Assembly (NCBI RefSeq): GCF_900187965.1
Contig: NZ_FZNL01000014.1
Coordinates: 1-64,000 of the forward strand
DNA from: Flavobacterium sp. ov086
GTDB taxonomy: Bacteria; Bacteroidota; Bacteroidia; Flavobacteriales; Flavobacteriaceae
DNA: 64,000 bases
Reading direction: 5' to 3'
The notes beneath the pieces were generated by a model. It saw only the letters and a program-made list of their open reading frames with translations. It had not been told where the DNA came from and ran no database searches. Below, piece after piece: positions 8,437 through 16,137 of this stretch; within the stretch, counting starts at the first letter, position 1; each line of letters opens with the position of its first letter. The translations under genes and the position numbers were made by a program.

Positions 8437-8847
8437 ATGAATATCTATATATTTGGAAACGGAAACATCAGTTTCACTCAATTTAAGGAACATTACGAAA
8501 GTGTAATTAATGAATATATTGACCTCAAAAACATAAACTTTTTACTTTGTGATTTTAGAGGCGTGGATGTTCTCGCTATGGAAGTCCTTAAATGCGATTC
8601 TGCAAATGTTTCAGTTTATCATATTGGCGAAAATCCAAGATATTTATCGGATAAGTTCAGGACTAAAGTAAGCAGTTGGAAACTGATTGGAGGTTTTGAA
8701 AATGATGAACATAGAGATTCTGAGGTTATAAAAAATTGCACCCATTTTATTGCGATCGATTTTAATTCTGATTCTAACCGAAAAAGTGGCACTCAGAAAA
8801 ATATTGAACTCTGCGAAAAGTTAGGCAAAATCAAATTAACCAAATAA
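8437..8847 (+). CDS. SLOG/DUF2493-like nucleotide-binding protein
   Basis: The 136-residue protein begins with a Rossmann-type strand (MNIYIFGNG). It has the DUF2493/YspA-like signatures CDFRGVDVLAMEVLK (compare GARGAD..A), then HRDSEVIKNCTHFIAID and a late SGTQKNIELCEKLGK (compare SGGT...A...G). SLOG domains bind or process nucleotides or ADP-ribose-like ligands, and many occur in immunity or toxin settings. It lacks the usual first glycine pair of LOG enzymes, so catalysis is uncertain. It is likely co-transcribed with the DUF2314 lipoprotein gene 12 bases upstream. Confidence 0.55.
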   Translation: MNIYIFGNGNISFTQFKEHYESVINEYIDLKNINFLLCDFRGVDVLAMEVLKCDSANVSVYHIGENPRYLSDKFRTKVSSWKLIGGFENDEHRDSEVIKNCTHFIAIDFNSDSNRKSGTQKNIELCEKLGKIKLTK

Positions 8848-8903
8848 TAGTGATAGTTATAACATAAGAAAGCAAAAACCTTCTGCACAGACATTTTAAA
8901 ATC

Positions 8904-9806
8904 ATGAAAAAACTTATTGTATATCAAATAGACTCTTTTACGAAAGAAAAATTTAAAGGAAACCCAGCGGGAGTTGTTGTAAATGCAGACGGATTAAAGG
9001 ATTCTGAAATGCAACAAATCGCAAGAGAATTAAATAATTCCGAAACTGCTTTTCTTTTTTCGCCCGATAGTGATGATTGCGATGGCGTAATACGATATTT
9101 TTCTCCAACTATAGAAGTTCCAATTTGTGGTCATGCAACAATTGCAGCAATGTATGCTAAAGCTCTGGAAGATAATTTAGATTCTTGTGTGTTAAAGATG
9201 AAAACTAAGATTGGTATTCTTCCTTTTGAAATTATCAAAAAAGAGGACGATTATCAGATTTTAATGACACAAGGAAGTTTTGAACTTAGTACAACATTCG
9301 ACCGTGATACCGAAAAAAGAATGGTTGAGGCACTAGGACTCGATTATGATGATATTGACACAAGATGTCCAATTCAAATTGCTTCTACAGGACATTCAAA
9401 AGTTATGATTGGAATTAAAAGCCGAGAAAAACTTAATGCTTTATCCCCAAAATATAATCATTTAACTGAATTAAGTGCTCAGATTAATTGCAATGGTTAT
9501 TTTGTTTTTACATTCGATTCTGATAATGAAGATATCCTGACTTATGGAAGAATGTTTGCCCCTTCAATTGGTATAAATGAAGATCCTGTGACTGGTAATG
9601 CAAATGGACCATTGGGTGGTTACCTGATACAAAATAATATCGTTACGTATCAAAACAACCAGTTTGAATTCAATGGAAGACAAGGCGAAAAAATAAACCG
9701 ACTTGGTACTATAACTGTTAAGGTTTTGATTGAAAATGATAAGCCGGCATTAATTCAAATAAAAGGAGAAGCTGTTGTAATTTTCAGAACCGAAATAGAA
9801 ATTTAA
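8904..9806 (+). CDS. PhzF-family isomerase
   Basis: The 300-residue length and motifs match the PhzF/YddE fold. GNPAGVV at 19-25 is followed by the catalytic glutamate E47 in NNSETAF, RYFSPTIEVPICGHAT at about 64-79, and late in the protein INEDPVTGNANGPLG. Family members have a diaminopimelate-epimerase-like fold and catalyse proton shifts on small metabolites; PhzF itself acts in phenazine synthesis. No phenazine genes are present, so this is one of the many orphan PhzF enzymes. Confidence 0.88.
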   Translation: MKKLIVYQIDSFTKEKFKGNPAGVVVNADGLKDSEMQQIARELNNSETAFLFSPDSDDCDGVIRYFSPTIEVPICGHATIAAMYAKALEDNLDSCVLKMKTKIGILPFEIIKKEDDYQILMTQGSFELSTTFDRDTEKRMVEALGLDYDDIDTRCPIQIASTGHSKVMIGIKSREKLNALSPKYNHLTELSAQINCNGYFVFTFDSDNEDILTYGRMFAPSIGINEDPVTGNANGPLGGYLIQNNIVTYQNNQFEFNGRQGEKINRLGTITVKVLIENDKPALIQIKGEAVVIFRTEIEI

Positions 9807-9815
9807 AATTTCAAT

Positions 9816-9862
9816 GTCTCTACAAATCTAAATCCGTAGAGACGCGTAGCAGTGCGTCTCCG
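9816..9862. repeat. double hairpin repeat of the GACGCACTGC family
   Basis: GTCTCTAC at 9816-9823 pairs with GTAGAGAC at 9836-9843. GAGACGC, which shares bases with it, then pairs with GCGTCTC at 9854-9860. Its reverse complement contains GACGCACTGC..GCGTCTCTAC, the core of the direct repeats at 39881 and 39966, so it is another copy of that family. Confidence 0.65.
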
Positions 9863-9959
9863 TTTCAATAATTCTTTTAATTTAAAATTTCATAAATTTA
9901 TAGTTCGATTATTTTTTAATAATCGGAATTTAAGTTCTAATTTTTTAAAAACGAATCTT

Positions 9960-10355
9960 ATGAAAACGAAAAAAATATGGGCAAATTTAGGTGTCGAAGA
10001 TTTAGACAGAACAACCAAGTTTTACAATGATTTAGGCTTTGAACCAAACGGCCACAATACCAATAAAGAACTGCGAAGTTTTCTTTTTGGCGATGATAAT
10101 TTCATCATTCATTTTTTTGTAAAAGATCAGTTTAAGTGGGCCGTAAATGCTGAAATGGCTGACTTACAGCTAGGAAATGAAATTATATTTTCTCTGTCTG
10201 CCGAAAGCAAAGAGGAAGTTGACCAATGGCTAATTATTGTTGAAAAAGCCGGCGGAAAAATTTTTGCTGAACCACAAGAATACGGACAAGGCTATTTCTT
10301 TGGATTTTCTGATCCGGATGGTCATAAATTCAATTTTTTGTATTGGCCGAAATAA
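9960..10355 (+). CDS. VOC/glyoxalase-family protein
   Basis: The best start is ATG 9960 (MKTKKIWANLGVEDL), giving 131 residues; the longer frame from GTG 9852 would run through the repeat element and is rejected. The protein has the paired beta-alpha-beta-beta-beta units of the vicinal oxygen chelate fold: LGVEDLDRTTKFYNDLGF at the start and GYFFGFSDPDGHKFNFLYW at the end. Likely a metal-dependent lyase or dioxygenase, or a resistance-type binding protein; the substrate is unknown. Confidence 0.8.
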   Translation: MKTKKIWANLGVEDLDRTTKFYNDLGFEPNGHNTNKELRSFLFGDDNFIIHFFVKDQFKWAVNAEMADLQLGNEIIFSLSAESKEEVDQWLIIVEKAGGKIFAEPQEYGQGYFFGFSDPDGHKFNFLYWPK

Positions 10356-10393
10356 AGCTCTGATTTAGCCCCGCTAGAGCCAATATCCTCGTA

Positions 10394-10413
10394 ATCCCGA
10401 TAGCTATCGGGAT
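10394..10413. repeat. perfect 20-base palindrome
   Basis: ATCCCGATAGCTATCGGGAT is a perfect self-complementary sequence between the VOC gene and the next lipoprotein gene. No T-run follows, so it is more likely a dispersed repeat or a protein-binding site than a simple terminator. Confidence 0.6.
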
Positions 10414-10550
10414 GGAGAGATAAAGGCGAAAACGGGACTAAAGGTTATTGTGAAAACAAAAACTTCTGCTTCTGAAATTTAAAAATTACAATACCTGATT
10501 TCATCTAAAAACCGATATATTTACACCTTGAAAAATCAATGGTCTTTAGA

Positions 10551-11738
10551 ATGAAAAAAATTACTTTACTGTTCTCAATATTATTTTTAACTCTTGCGTC
10601 ATGCGGCGTAAAAACGACGCAATCCTTATTAAGTGACGGAAATTATGATGCCGCAATTGACCGCGCGGTTGATGCATTAAAAACCAAAAAAGATTCGAAA
10701 GGTAAACAGGATTATGTGTATTTGCTGGAAGAAGCTTTTGCAAAAGCCAAAGACAGAGATTTACGTAATCTTGATTTGATGACAAAAGAAGCAAATCCTG
10801 CAAATGCTGAACGAATTTATAATACGTATTTGCAACTGAATAACCGTCAGGAAAAAATTAGACCTTTATTGCCTTTGCAATTATTGAAACAAGGTAGAAA
10901 TGCTTCTTTTCCGTTTGATAATTATTCGAATGAGATTGTGAGCAGCAAAAATGCATTATCTAAATATTTATATGAGCATGCTTCGGCTCTTTTAAAATCT
11001 AACAATAAATTGGATTTTAGAAAGGCGTATGATGATTTTTTCTACCTTGAAAGTATAAATCCGGGATACAAAAACACTAAAAAATTGATGGATGATGCGC
11101 AGTTTAAAGGAACTGATTTTGTGGATATTTATGCCACAAATGTGACCAATATGGTAATCCCAAAACAGCTTCAGGATGATTTACTGGATATTAAAACGTA
11201 TGGATTAAACGATAAATGGACAGTATATCATAACGCAAGACAAAAAAATGTTACTTATGATTATAGTTTAATTGTGAATTTTGTTCAGATAAATATTTCG
11301 CCTGAACAAATTAAAGAGAAGCAATTCATTAAGGAAAGAGAAATAAAAGATGGTGTAAAAACACTTTTAGACGGTCGCGGAAGACCTGTTAAGGATAGTT
11401 TAGGCAAGGAAATAAAAGTTGATAATTATAGAATACTTCGTGCGAATATATATGAATTCAGACAATTTAAATCTTGTCAGGTAACGGCAAAAGTTGATTA
11501 TATCGATTTGAAAACGAATCAATTAATGCAATCTTTTCCGCTTACGAGCGAATTTATTTTTGAGAATATTTACTCTACTTACAAAGGAGACCGAAATGCC
11601 TGTGAGGATAATTATATGAATTATTTCAATAAACGTTCAGTTCCTTTCCCAAATAATGAGCAAATGGTTTTTGATACGGGAGAAGATTTAAAAGCCCGAC
11701 TTAAGGATATTATTGTTAGGAACAGATTTAGGGGATAA
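10551..11738 (+). CDS. lipoprotein with TPR-like N-terminal region, unknown
   Basis: ATG 10551 is preferred over ATG 10539 because it gives a compact lipoprotein signal (ILFLTLASCG, acylated cysteine at residue 18). The next 120 residues are helical and TPR-like (LLSDGNYDAAIDRAVDALK; NAERIYNTYLQLNNRQEKI), followed by a beta-rich domain. Conserved-looking cysteines occur late (FKSCQV, RNACEDN). The lipobox predicts membrane anchoring. It resembles the large lipoproteins of unknown role common in Flavobacteriia. Confidence 0.6.
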   Translation: MKKITLLFSILFLTLASCGVKTTQSLLSDGNYDAAIDRAVDALKTKKDSKGKQDYVYLLEEAFAKAKDRDLRNLDLMTKEANPANAERIYNTYLQLNNRQEKIRPLLPLQLLKQGRNASFPFDNYSNEIVSSKNALSKYLYEHASALLKSNNKLDFRKAYDDFFYLESINPGYKNTKKLMDDAQFKGTDFVDIYATNVTNMVIPKQLQDDLLDIKTYGLNDKWTVYHNARQKNVTYDYSLIVNFVQINISPEQIKEKQFIKEREIKDGVKTLLDGRGRPVKDSLGKEIKVDNYRILRANIYEFRQFKSCQVTAKVDYIDLKTNQLMQSFPLTSEFIFENIYSTYKGDRNACEDNYMNYFNKRSVPFPNNEQMVFDTGEDLKARLKDIIVRNRFRG

Positions 11739-11773
11739 ATTATAATTTAAATGAATAATAAAATTGATGTAAA

Positions 11774-12379
11774 ATGAAAAATATAACAATTATAAATTTA
11801 GTATTCTTTTGTTTAACAAGTTGCATTGTTCATTCGCAAACTACTCCCAACATACTATCTACGACAGCGCAACAGCCTTATCCAAAAGCATTAGTTGATT
11901 ATAGTGATTTTAAAAATCTTGTACTGGAAATCGAAAAACAAAGAGAAAATCGTTTAGTTAGTCTCGACGTTTTTCTTAAAATGAGCCAAGAAAAAAATAC
12001 TGTTATTTTAGATTCCCGTTCAGATTTTCGTTATAACAGAAAACATTTAAAAGGTGCTATACATCTAGATTTTACTGACTTTACACAAGAAAATCTAAAT
12101 AAATTGATTCCGGATCCCAACACCATAATATTGATTTATTGCAATAATAATTTTAATGGTGATCAAATAGATTTTACTTCTAAAGTAGTTTTACCGATAA
12201 AAACTTCTGAGACGCCGACCATAAAAAACAGTAAACCTGTTATGCTTGCATTGAATATTCCAACATATATAAATCTTTATGGATATGGCTACAAAAATGT
12301 TTATGAATTAGATGAACTAGTAAATGTAAACGATCCAAGAATAAAGTTTGAAGGAACAGAAATAAAAGTAAATCCTTAG
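11774..12379 (+). CDS. secreted rhodanese-like protein
   Basis: The 201-residue protein has an N-terminal export signal; LTSC at 14-17 could be a lipobox, with SQ at 21-22 as an alternative cleavage site. Residues about 60-195 form a rhodanese-like domain: VILDSRSDFRYNRKHLKGAI and the active-site loop beginning at C123 (IYCNNNFNGDQ). Rhodaneses move sulfane sulfur through this cysteine; exported versions are often of unknown role. It follows the lipoprotein gene by 35 bases and may share its transcript. Confidence 0.7.
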   Translation: MKNITIINLVFFCLTSCIVHSQTTPNILSTTAQQPYPKALVDYSDFKNLVLEIEKQRENRLVSLDVFLKMSQEKNTVILDSRSDFRYNRKHLKGAIHLDFTDFTQENLNKLIPDPNTIILIYCNNNFNGDQIDFTSKVVLPIKTSETPTIKNSKPVMLALNIPTYINLYGYGYKNVYELDELVNVNDPRIKFEGTEIKVNP

Positions 12380-12490
12380 TTGGAAACCAATACCAACTTT
12401 AAACATAATTCTTTTTAATTCGAAGAAGTACAAATTAGTACATCTTCTTCCCGCTTAATTAAAAAATTAAAAAAAAAATTAAAAAATAGC

Positions 12491-12534
12491 TTGCGCAACC
12501 AAAAAGTTGCTTATATTTGCAACTGATTAGTTGC
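12491..12534 (+). promoter_or_regulatory. promoter with two inverted repeats for the ArsR/SRPBCC operon
   Basis: TTG at 12491-12493 and TATATTTG at 12512-12519 form a canonical Bacteroidota promoter with 18 bases between. Two related inverted repeats overlap it: GCAAC-N6-GTTGC at 12495-12510, between the -33 and -7 boxes, and GCAACT-GATT-AGTTGC at 12519-12534, at the start of transcription. Both are well placed for ArsR-type autorepression. Confidence 0.75.
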
Positions 12535-12553
12535 GTATTTAAATAAATCCAAA

Positions 12554-12880
12554 ATGAAACGAGATATTTTTCAAGCTATCGCCGACCCAACTCGCAGAGC
12601 AATTTTAGTATTAGTGGCTACAAATGCCTTAACACCAAATGCTATTGCAGAAAAATTTAATACGACAAGACAAGCCGTTTCTAAACACATCAAAATTCTC
12701 AATGAATGTGAATTATTGGATGAAAAGAAATCGGGACGTGAAATTTATTATCAACTCAGAATTGAGAAAATGAAAGAGGTTGACAAATGGCTGGAACAGT
12801 TTAAGGAAATCTGGGAAAACCGTTTTAGTCAATTGGATCAAGTATTAATGAATCTAAAATCTAAAGAAAATGAAATCTAA
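12554..12880 (+). CDS. ArsR-family winged-helix regulator
   Basis: The 108-residue protein begins with the typical ADPTRRAIL helix and contains the recognition region [20 protein letters not shown] followed by the wing SGREIYYQL. It lacks the CxC metal site of ArsR/SmtB, which fits the subgroup paired with SRPBCC proteins. It overlaps the next gene by 11 bases and is preceded by the two inverted repeats at its promoter. It probably represses the pair until an unknown signal appears. Confidence 0.88.
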   Translation: MKRDIFQAIADPTRRAILVLVATNALTPNAIAEKFNTTRQAVSKHIKILNECELLDEKKSGREIYYQLRIEKMKEVDKWLEQFKEIWENRFSQLDQVLMNLKSKENEI

Positions 12881-13373
12881 TCTATTGATGAATTTTACCG
12901 TGGACAAAGAAACGAGCACGGTTAATGTAAAACGTGAATTTAATGCATCTCTTGCAAATGTATGGTCTGCCTGGACTGAGGCTGAAATATTGGACCAATG
13001 GTGGGCACCATCGCCTTGGAAAGCCAGAACAAAAAGTATGGATTTTAAAGAAGGTGGTCGCAGACTTTATGCTATGGTTGGACCTGAAGGAGAAGAACAC
13101 TGGGCTATTGCCGATTTTACTTCGATAACTCCAAAATCTAATTTTAAATATCTGGATGCTTTTTGTGATAGTGAAGGTAATTTAAATACCGAATTTCCGC
13201 GATCTAATTGGAATGTCAATTTTTCTGAACAAGGCGATTTGACTATTGTTGACATTGCTATAAAACATGAAAAATTATCTGATTTGGAAATGATTATCCA
13301 AATGGGTTTCAAAGAAGGTTTTACCATTGCGATGGAAGGTTTGGACAAAATATTTGCTTCAAGAGCGAAATAA
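12870..13373 (+). CDS. SRPBCC (AHSA1-type) ligand-binding protein
   Basis: The 167-residue protein shows the START-like SRPBCC pattern of the AHSA1 family: [31 protein letters not shown] near the N-terminus, then a beta sheet, and a long C-terminal helix ([14 protein letters not shown]). These domains form a hydrophobic pocket and are often encoded with an ArsR partner. ATG 12870 overlaps the ArsR stop by 11 bases; ATG 12888 is an alternative start. Translational coupling is likely. Confidence 0.85.
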   Translation: MKSNLLMNFTVDKETSTVNVKREFNASLANVWSAWTEAEILDQWWAPSPWKARTKSMDFKEGGRRLYAMVGPEGEEHWAIADFTSITPKSNFKYLDAFCDSEGNLNTEFPRSNWNVNFSEQGDLTIVDIAIKHEKLSDLEMIIQMGFKEGFTIAMEGLDKIFASRAK

Positions 13374-13392
13374 ACTTTGTTTTTTATTCTTA

Positions 13393-13427
13393 TAATCCCA
13401 TTTGTTTTTTTAACGAATGGGATTTTT
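13393..13427 (+). terminator. terminator of the ArsR/SRPBCC operon
   Basis: AATCCCATTTG and CGAATGGGATT form an eleven-pair stem (one G-T pair), followed directly by a run of seven T. Confidence 0.8.
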
Positions 13428-13539
13428 TTGCATTTACTACAATCAAAATTTGTATTTTAGCTTGATTAGAAACTCACTCTAAAAATCTCATAACTTATCA
13501 ATACTACAATAACCTAAACAGGTTATCAAATACCACAAA

Positions 13540-14409
13540 ATGAATAAAATTATTACCCTTACAATTTTACTTTTTACTTCAACATTAACTTTTAGCCAAG
13601 CCAAAAAAAGCAAAGAAACAGAAACCAGTAAACCTTTTGTATTGGGCGTTATTGACGAAATTCAATCGAAAGAATTAGGCGAAAAAAGAATTTTGAATAT
13701 TTATCTTCCGGAAGGTTATAATGCAGACGACGCAACAAAATATCCTGTAATCTATTTACTGGATGGTTCTGCCGATGAAGATTTTATTCATATTTCGGGA
13801 TTGGTTCAATTTAATAGTTTTGAATGGATTAATCAGATTCCCAAATCTATTGTTGTGGGAATTGCCACAGTCGATAGAAGAAGGGATTTTACGTTTCCGA
13901 CGACTCTAGAAACCGACCAAAAAAGATTTGCGACTTCGGGACATTCTGATCAGTTTATCGCTTTTATAGAAAAGGAATTACAACCTTTTATAGATAAAAA
14001 ATACAGAACCACCAATTCTAAAACTATTATTGGTCAATCGTTAGGCGGACTTTTAGAAACTGAAATCCTATTAAAGAAACCTACTCTTTTTAATAAATAT
14101 ATAATCGTAAGTCCAAGTATTTGGTGGAACAATGGTTCGATATTAAATCTGGACAGTCCTATTTTTCAGGAAAACTTTAATCAACAAACCGATATCTATA
14201 TTGCAGTTGGCAAAGAAGGACTTACTCCAACGGAGATTCCGAGAGTTATGGAAGTTGATGCAAACTTATTAGCCGAAAAAATCAAGGCATCAAAAAGTAA
14301 AAACATAAAGGTATATTTTGATTATTTCCCACAGGAAAATCACGCTACTATTTTGCATCCGGCAGTTTCAAACTCTTTCCGTTTTTTTTATCCGATAAAA
14401 CAGAACTAA
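13540..14409 (+). CDS. secreted esterase of the alpha/beta-hydrolase fold
   Basis: The 289-residue precursor has a signal peptide (LLFTSTLTFSQ, cleavage near residue 20). It matches the esterase-D/Fes/IroE-type group: LNIYLPEGY, YPVIYLLDGS at about 69-78, the nucleophile elbow GQSLGG with S167 at its centre, and H268 in PQENHAT as the likely triad histidine. Such enzymes hydrolyse esters, including siderophore and acyl esters; the substrate cannot be read from context. It is a single gene with an intergenic gap of 166 bases upstream. Confidence 0.8.
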   Translation: MNKIITLTILLFTSTLTFSQAKKSKETETSKPFVLGVIDEIQSKELGEKRILNIYLPEGYNADDATKYPVIYLLDGSADEDFIHISGLVQFNSFEWINQIPKSIVVGIATVDRRRDFTFPTTLETDQKRFATSGHSDQFIAFIEKELQPFIDKKYRTTNSKTIIGQSLGGLLETEILLKKPTLFNKYIIVSPSIWWNNGSILNLDSPIFQENFNQQTDIYIAVGKEGLTPTEIPRVMEVDANLLAEKIKASKSKNIKVYFDYFPQENHATILHPAVSNSFRFFYPIKQN

Positions 14410-14455
14410 TAAAACGAACCGATTTTAAAAATATTAAACTTGATTTTTTAACGAA

Positions 14456-15139
14456 ATGAAAAATAGCGACGAAAATAAATTAGACAACCCCGTTTGGAAT
14501 TCACTCTCTGAAACTCATGCCGAATTTGCGATTGATTACAACGGAACTAAATTTTACAATCCGGATTATTGTCCGTTTGGAGGTTTTGTTAAACCCAATA
14601 GCGTTTTGGAGGCACAAAATCAATATAAATCCTTAACCGATAGCTTTTTTATTGTTGGTGAAAAACCTCTAATTGCAGATTCACTAGAAATTGTGAAAGA
14701 ACTGGTTTGTCTTCAAATGATTGCACACAATCCAATAGAGTTTCAAACAGACATCGAAATTGTTACACTTACTGAAAAACACAATCAAGAACTTTTGCAT
14801 TTGGTTAATTTAGTTCAGCCCGGATATTTTAAAACAAAAACACCATTATTAGGGAATTACTACGGAATTTTTAAAGAAAATCAATTGATTGCTGTTACAG
14901 GCGAACGAATGAAAATGAATAATTTTACCGAAGTTAGCGCTATTATCACGCATCCGGATCATACCGGAAAAGGTTACGCAAAACAGTTAATTAAACATGC
15001 TGTCAATATCATTTTAAGTCAAAACAAAACGCCTTATTTACATGTAGTTGAAAGTAATATTAGCGCCATTAAATTGTATGAAAAACTCGGTTTTGTGACA
15101 AGAAGAAAAATTAGTTTTTGGAATATTTCTAAAAAATAG
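14456..15139 (+). CDS. GNAT (FR47-type) acetyltransferase
   Basis: In this 227-residue protein the C-terminal half (about 120-225) is a GNAT domain. It has the acetyl-CoA-binding turn THPDHTGKGYAKQLI and the FR47 signature YLHVVESNISAIKLYEKLGF. The N-terminal half (1-115) is an additional domain with ILE-x-LV and a proline-rich turn, as in other FR47 proteins. The acceptor is unknown. Confidence 0.8.
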   Translation: MKNSDENKLDNPVWNSLSETHAEFAIDYNGTKFYNPDYCPFGGFVKPNSVLEAQNQYKSLTDSFFIVGEKPLIADSLEIVKELVCLQMIAHNPIEFQTDIEIVTLTEKHNQELLHLVNLVQPGYFKTKTPLLGNYYGIFKENQLIAVTGERMKMNNFTEVSAIITHPDHTGKGYAKQLIKHAVNIILSQNKTPYLHVVESNISAIKLYEKLGFVTRRKISFWNISKK

Positions 15140-15191
15140 TACCTTTACCATAACCCTAATCTACTATTAACAATCTTAATCTACTACGGTA

Positions 15192-15560
15192 ATGAAAAAA
15201 GTAATTTTAATCTTCATTTGTTTAATTGGTTTATCAGTAAGCGCACAAACACAGAAAGAACTTGTTGGAAAATGGATGTTGGTAAAATGGACCAAAAACG
15301 GAAGAACTCAGAACATTAAAGAATATTTTAAAACGACTCAGGTTTTGCAGATTTTCGAAGAAAATGGAGATTTTGAAAATCGTATTGGTAGTGATAGTCA
15401 ATATTCTAAATGGAAATTATCTAAAAACGATTCTGAACTTATAATTGCTGACGACAGAGTTTCAATCACATCTTCTATCGATTATTTTGATGCTAAAAAA
15501 CGCGTAATCACATCAGAACTTGGAACTTTTGAATATAAAAAGATTCCTTACGCTGAATAA
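15192..15560 (+). CDS. secreted lipocalin-like small protein
   Basis: The 122-residue precursor has a signal peptide (IFICLIGLSVSAQ, cleavage near residue 19). The mature part starts with ELVGKWMLVKWTKNGR and alternates short strands and turns, the pattern of the small secreted lipocalin-like domains common in Flavobacteriia. No ligand is predictable. Single gene followed after about 50 bases by the SnoaL-like gene. Confidence 0.6.
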   Translation: MKKVILIFICLIGLSVSAQTQKELVGKWMLVKWTKNGRTQNIKEYFKTTQVLQIFEENGDFENRIGSDSQYSKWKLSKNDSELIIADDRVSITSSIDYFDAKKRVITSELGTFEYKKIPYAE

Positions 15561-15610
15561 GACAACTATCTCATAACCAAAAATAGTAAAGCTATTTCAT
15601 TCTCTTAATT

Positions 15611-15979
15611 ATGACACCAAATAAACAAACCGTAAACGAATATATGGCGGCATTTAGAGTAAGTGATCATGCTAGAATTCTTGCTTGTCTTACTGACGAT
15701 ATTGTTTGGGAAATGCCCGGAATTTATCAGCATGTTGGCAAAGAAGCCTTTGATAAAGAAATTGAAAATGAGAATTTTATTGGAAGCCCAACCATTCAAA
15801 TCATAAAACTGATTGAAGAGAACAACATTGTTATTGCAGAAGGCGCCGTACAGGGAAACATGAAAAATGGCAATATATTAGATGCTGTTTTCTGTGATGT
15901 TTTTGAAATGGAGAACAATAAAATAAAAAAGCTGACTTCGTATTTGATGTCAAGAAATGCAAGTTTAAAATTTGAATAA
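15611..15979 (+). CDS. SnoaL/NTF2-like protein
   Basis: The 122-residue product has the cone-shaped NTF2-like pattern: an N-terminal helix pair (VNEYMAAFRVSDHARILACL), then TDDIVWEMPGIYQHVGKEAF, and strands with the central acidic residue in VFEMENNKIKKLTSY. SnoaL-like proteins include isomerases, dehydratases and many of unknown activity. Convergent with the YifB gene, with a palindrome between. Confidence 0.75.
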   Translation: MTPNKQTVNEYMAAFRVSDHARILACLTDDIVWEMPGIYQHVGKEAFDKEIENENFIGSPTIQIIKLIEENNIVIAEGAVQGNMKNGNILDAVFCDVFEMENNKIKKLTSYLMSRNASLKFE

Positions 15980-15985
15980 TATTTA

Positions 15986-16119
15986 ACCGCAAAGTACGCA
16001 AAGCTTTAATATATAAGTTTTATAAAACACAAAGTTCGCAAAGCTTTATCTAGATTCAGCTTTGCGAACTTTGTGTTTTCTATACATAATACAAATTAAA
16101 TCTTTGCGTACTTTGCGGT
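15986..16119. repeat. two nested perfect inverted repeats (CGCAAAG family)
   Basis: The outer arms 15986-16003 (ACCGCAAAGTACGCAAAG) and 16102-16119 are exact reverse complements. The inner arms at about 16024-16044 and 16058-16079 (ACACAAAGTTCGCAAAGC) also match exactly. The structure fills the gap between two convergent genes, so it could stop transcription from both sides. The GCAAAG core recurs at 38731, 38808 and 50178. Confidence 0.8.
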
Positions 16120-16137
16120 CAATAATCTCCTAAAGCC

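Noticed and set aside
8904-9806. Phenazine biosynthesis locus, suggested by PhzF
   Set aside because: No other phz genes are near; orphan PhzF proteins are common.
9852-9959. N-terminal extension of the VOC protein from GTG 9852
   Set aside because: The extension runs through a hairpin repeat and lacks the VOC fold; ATG 9960 gives a complete domain.
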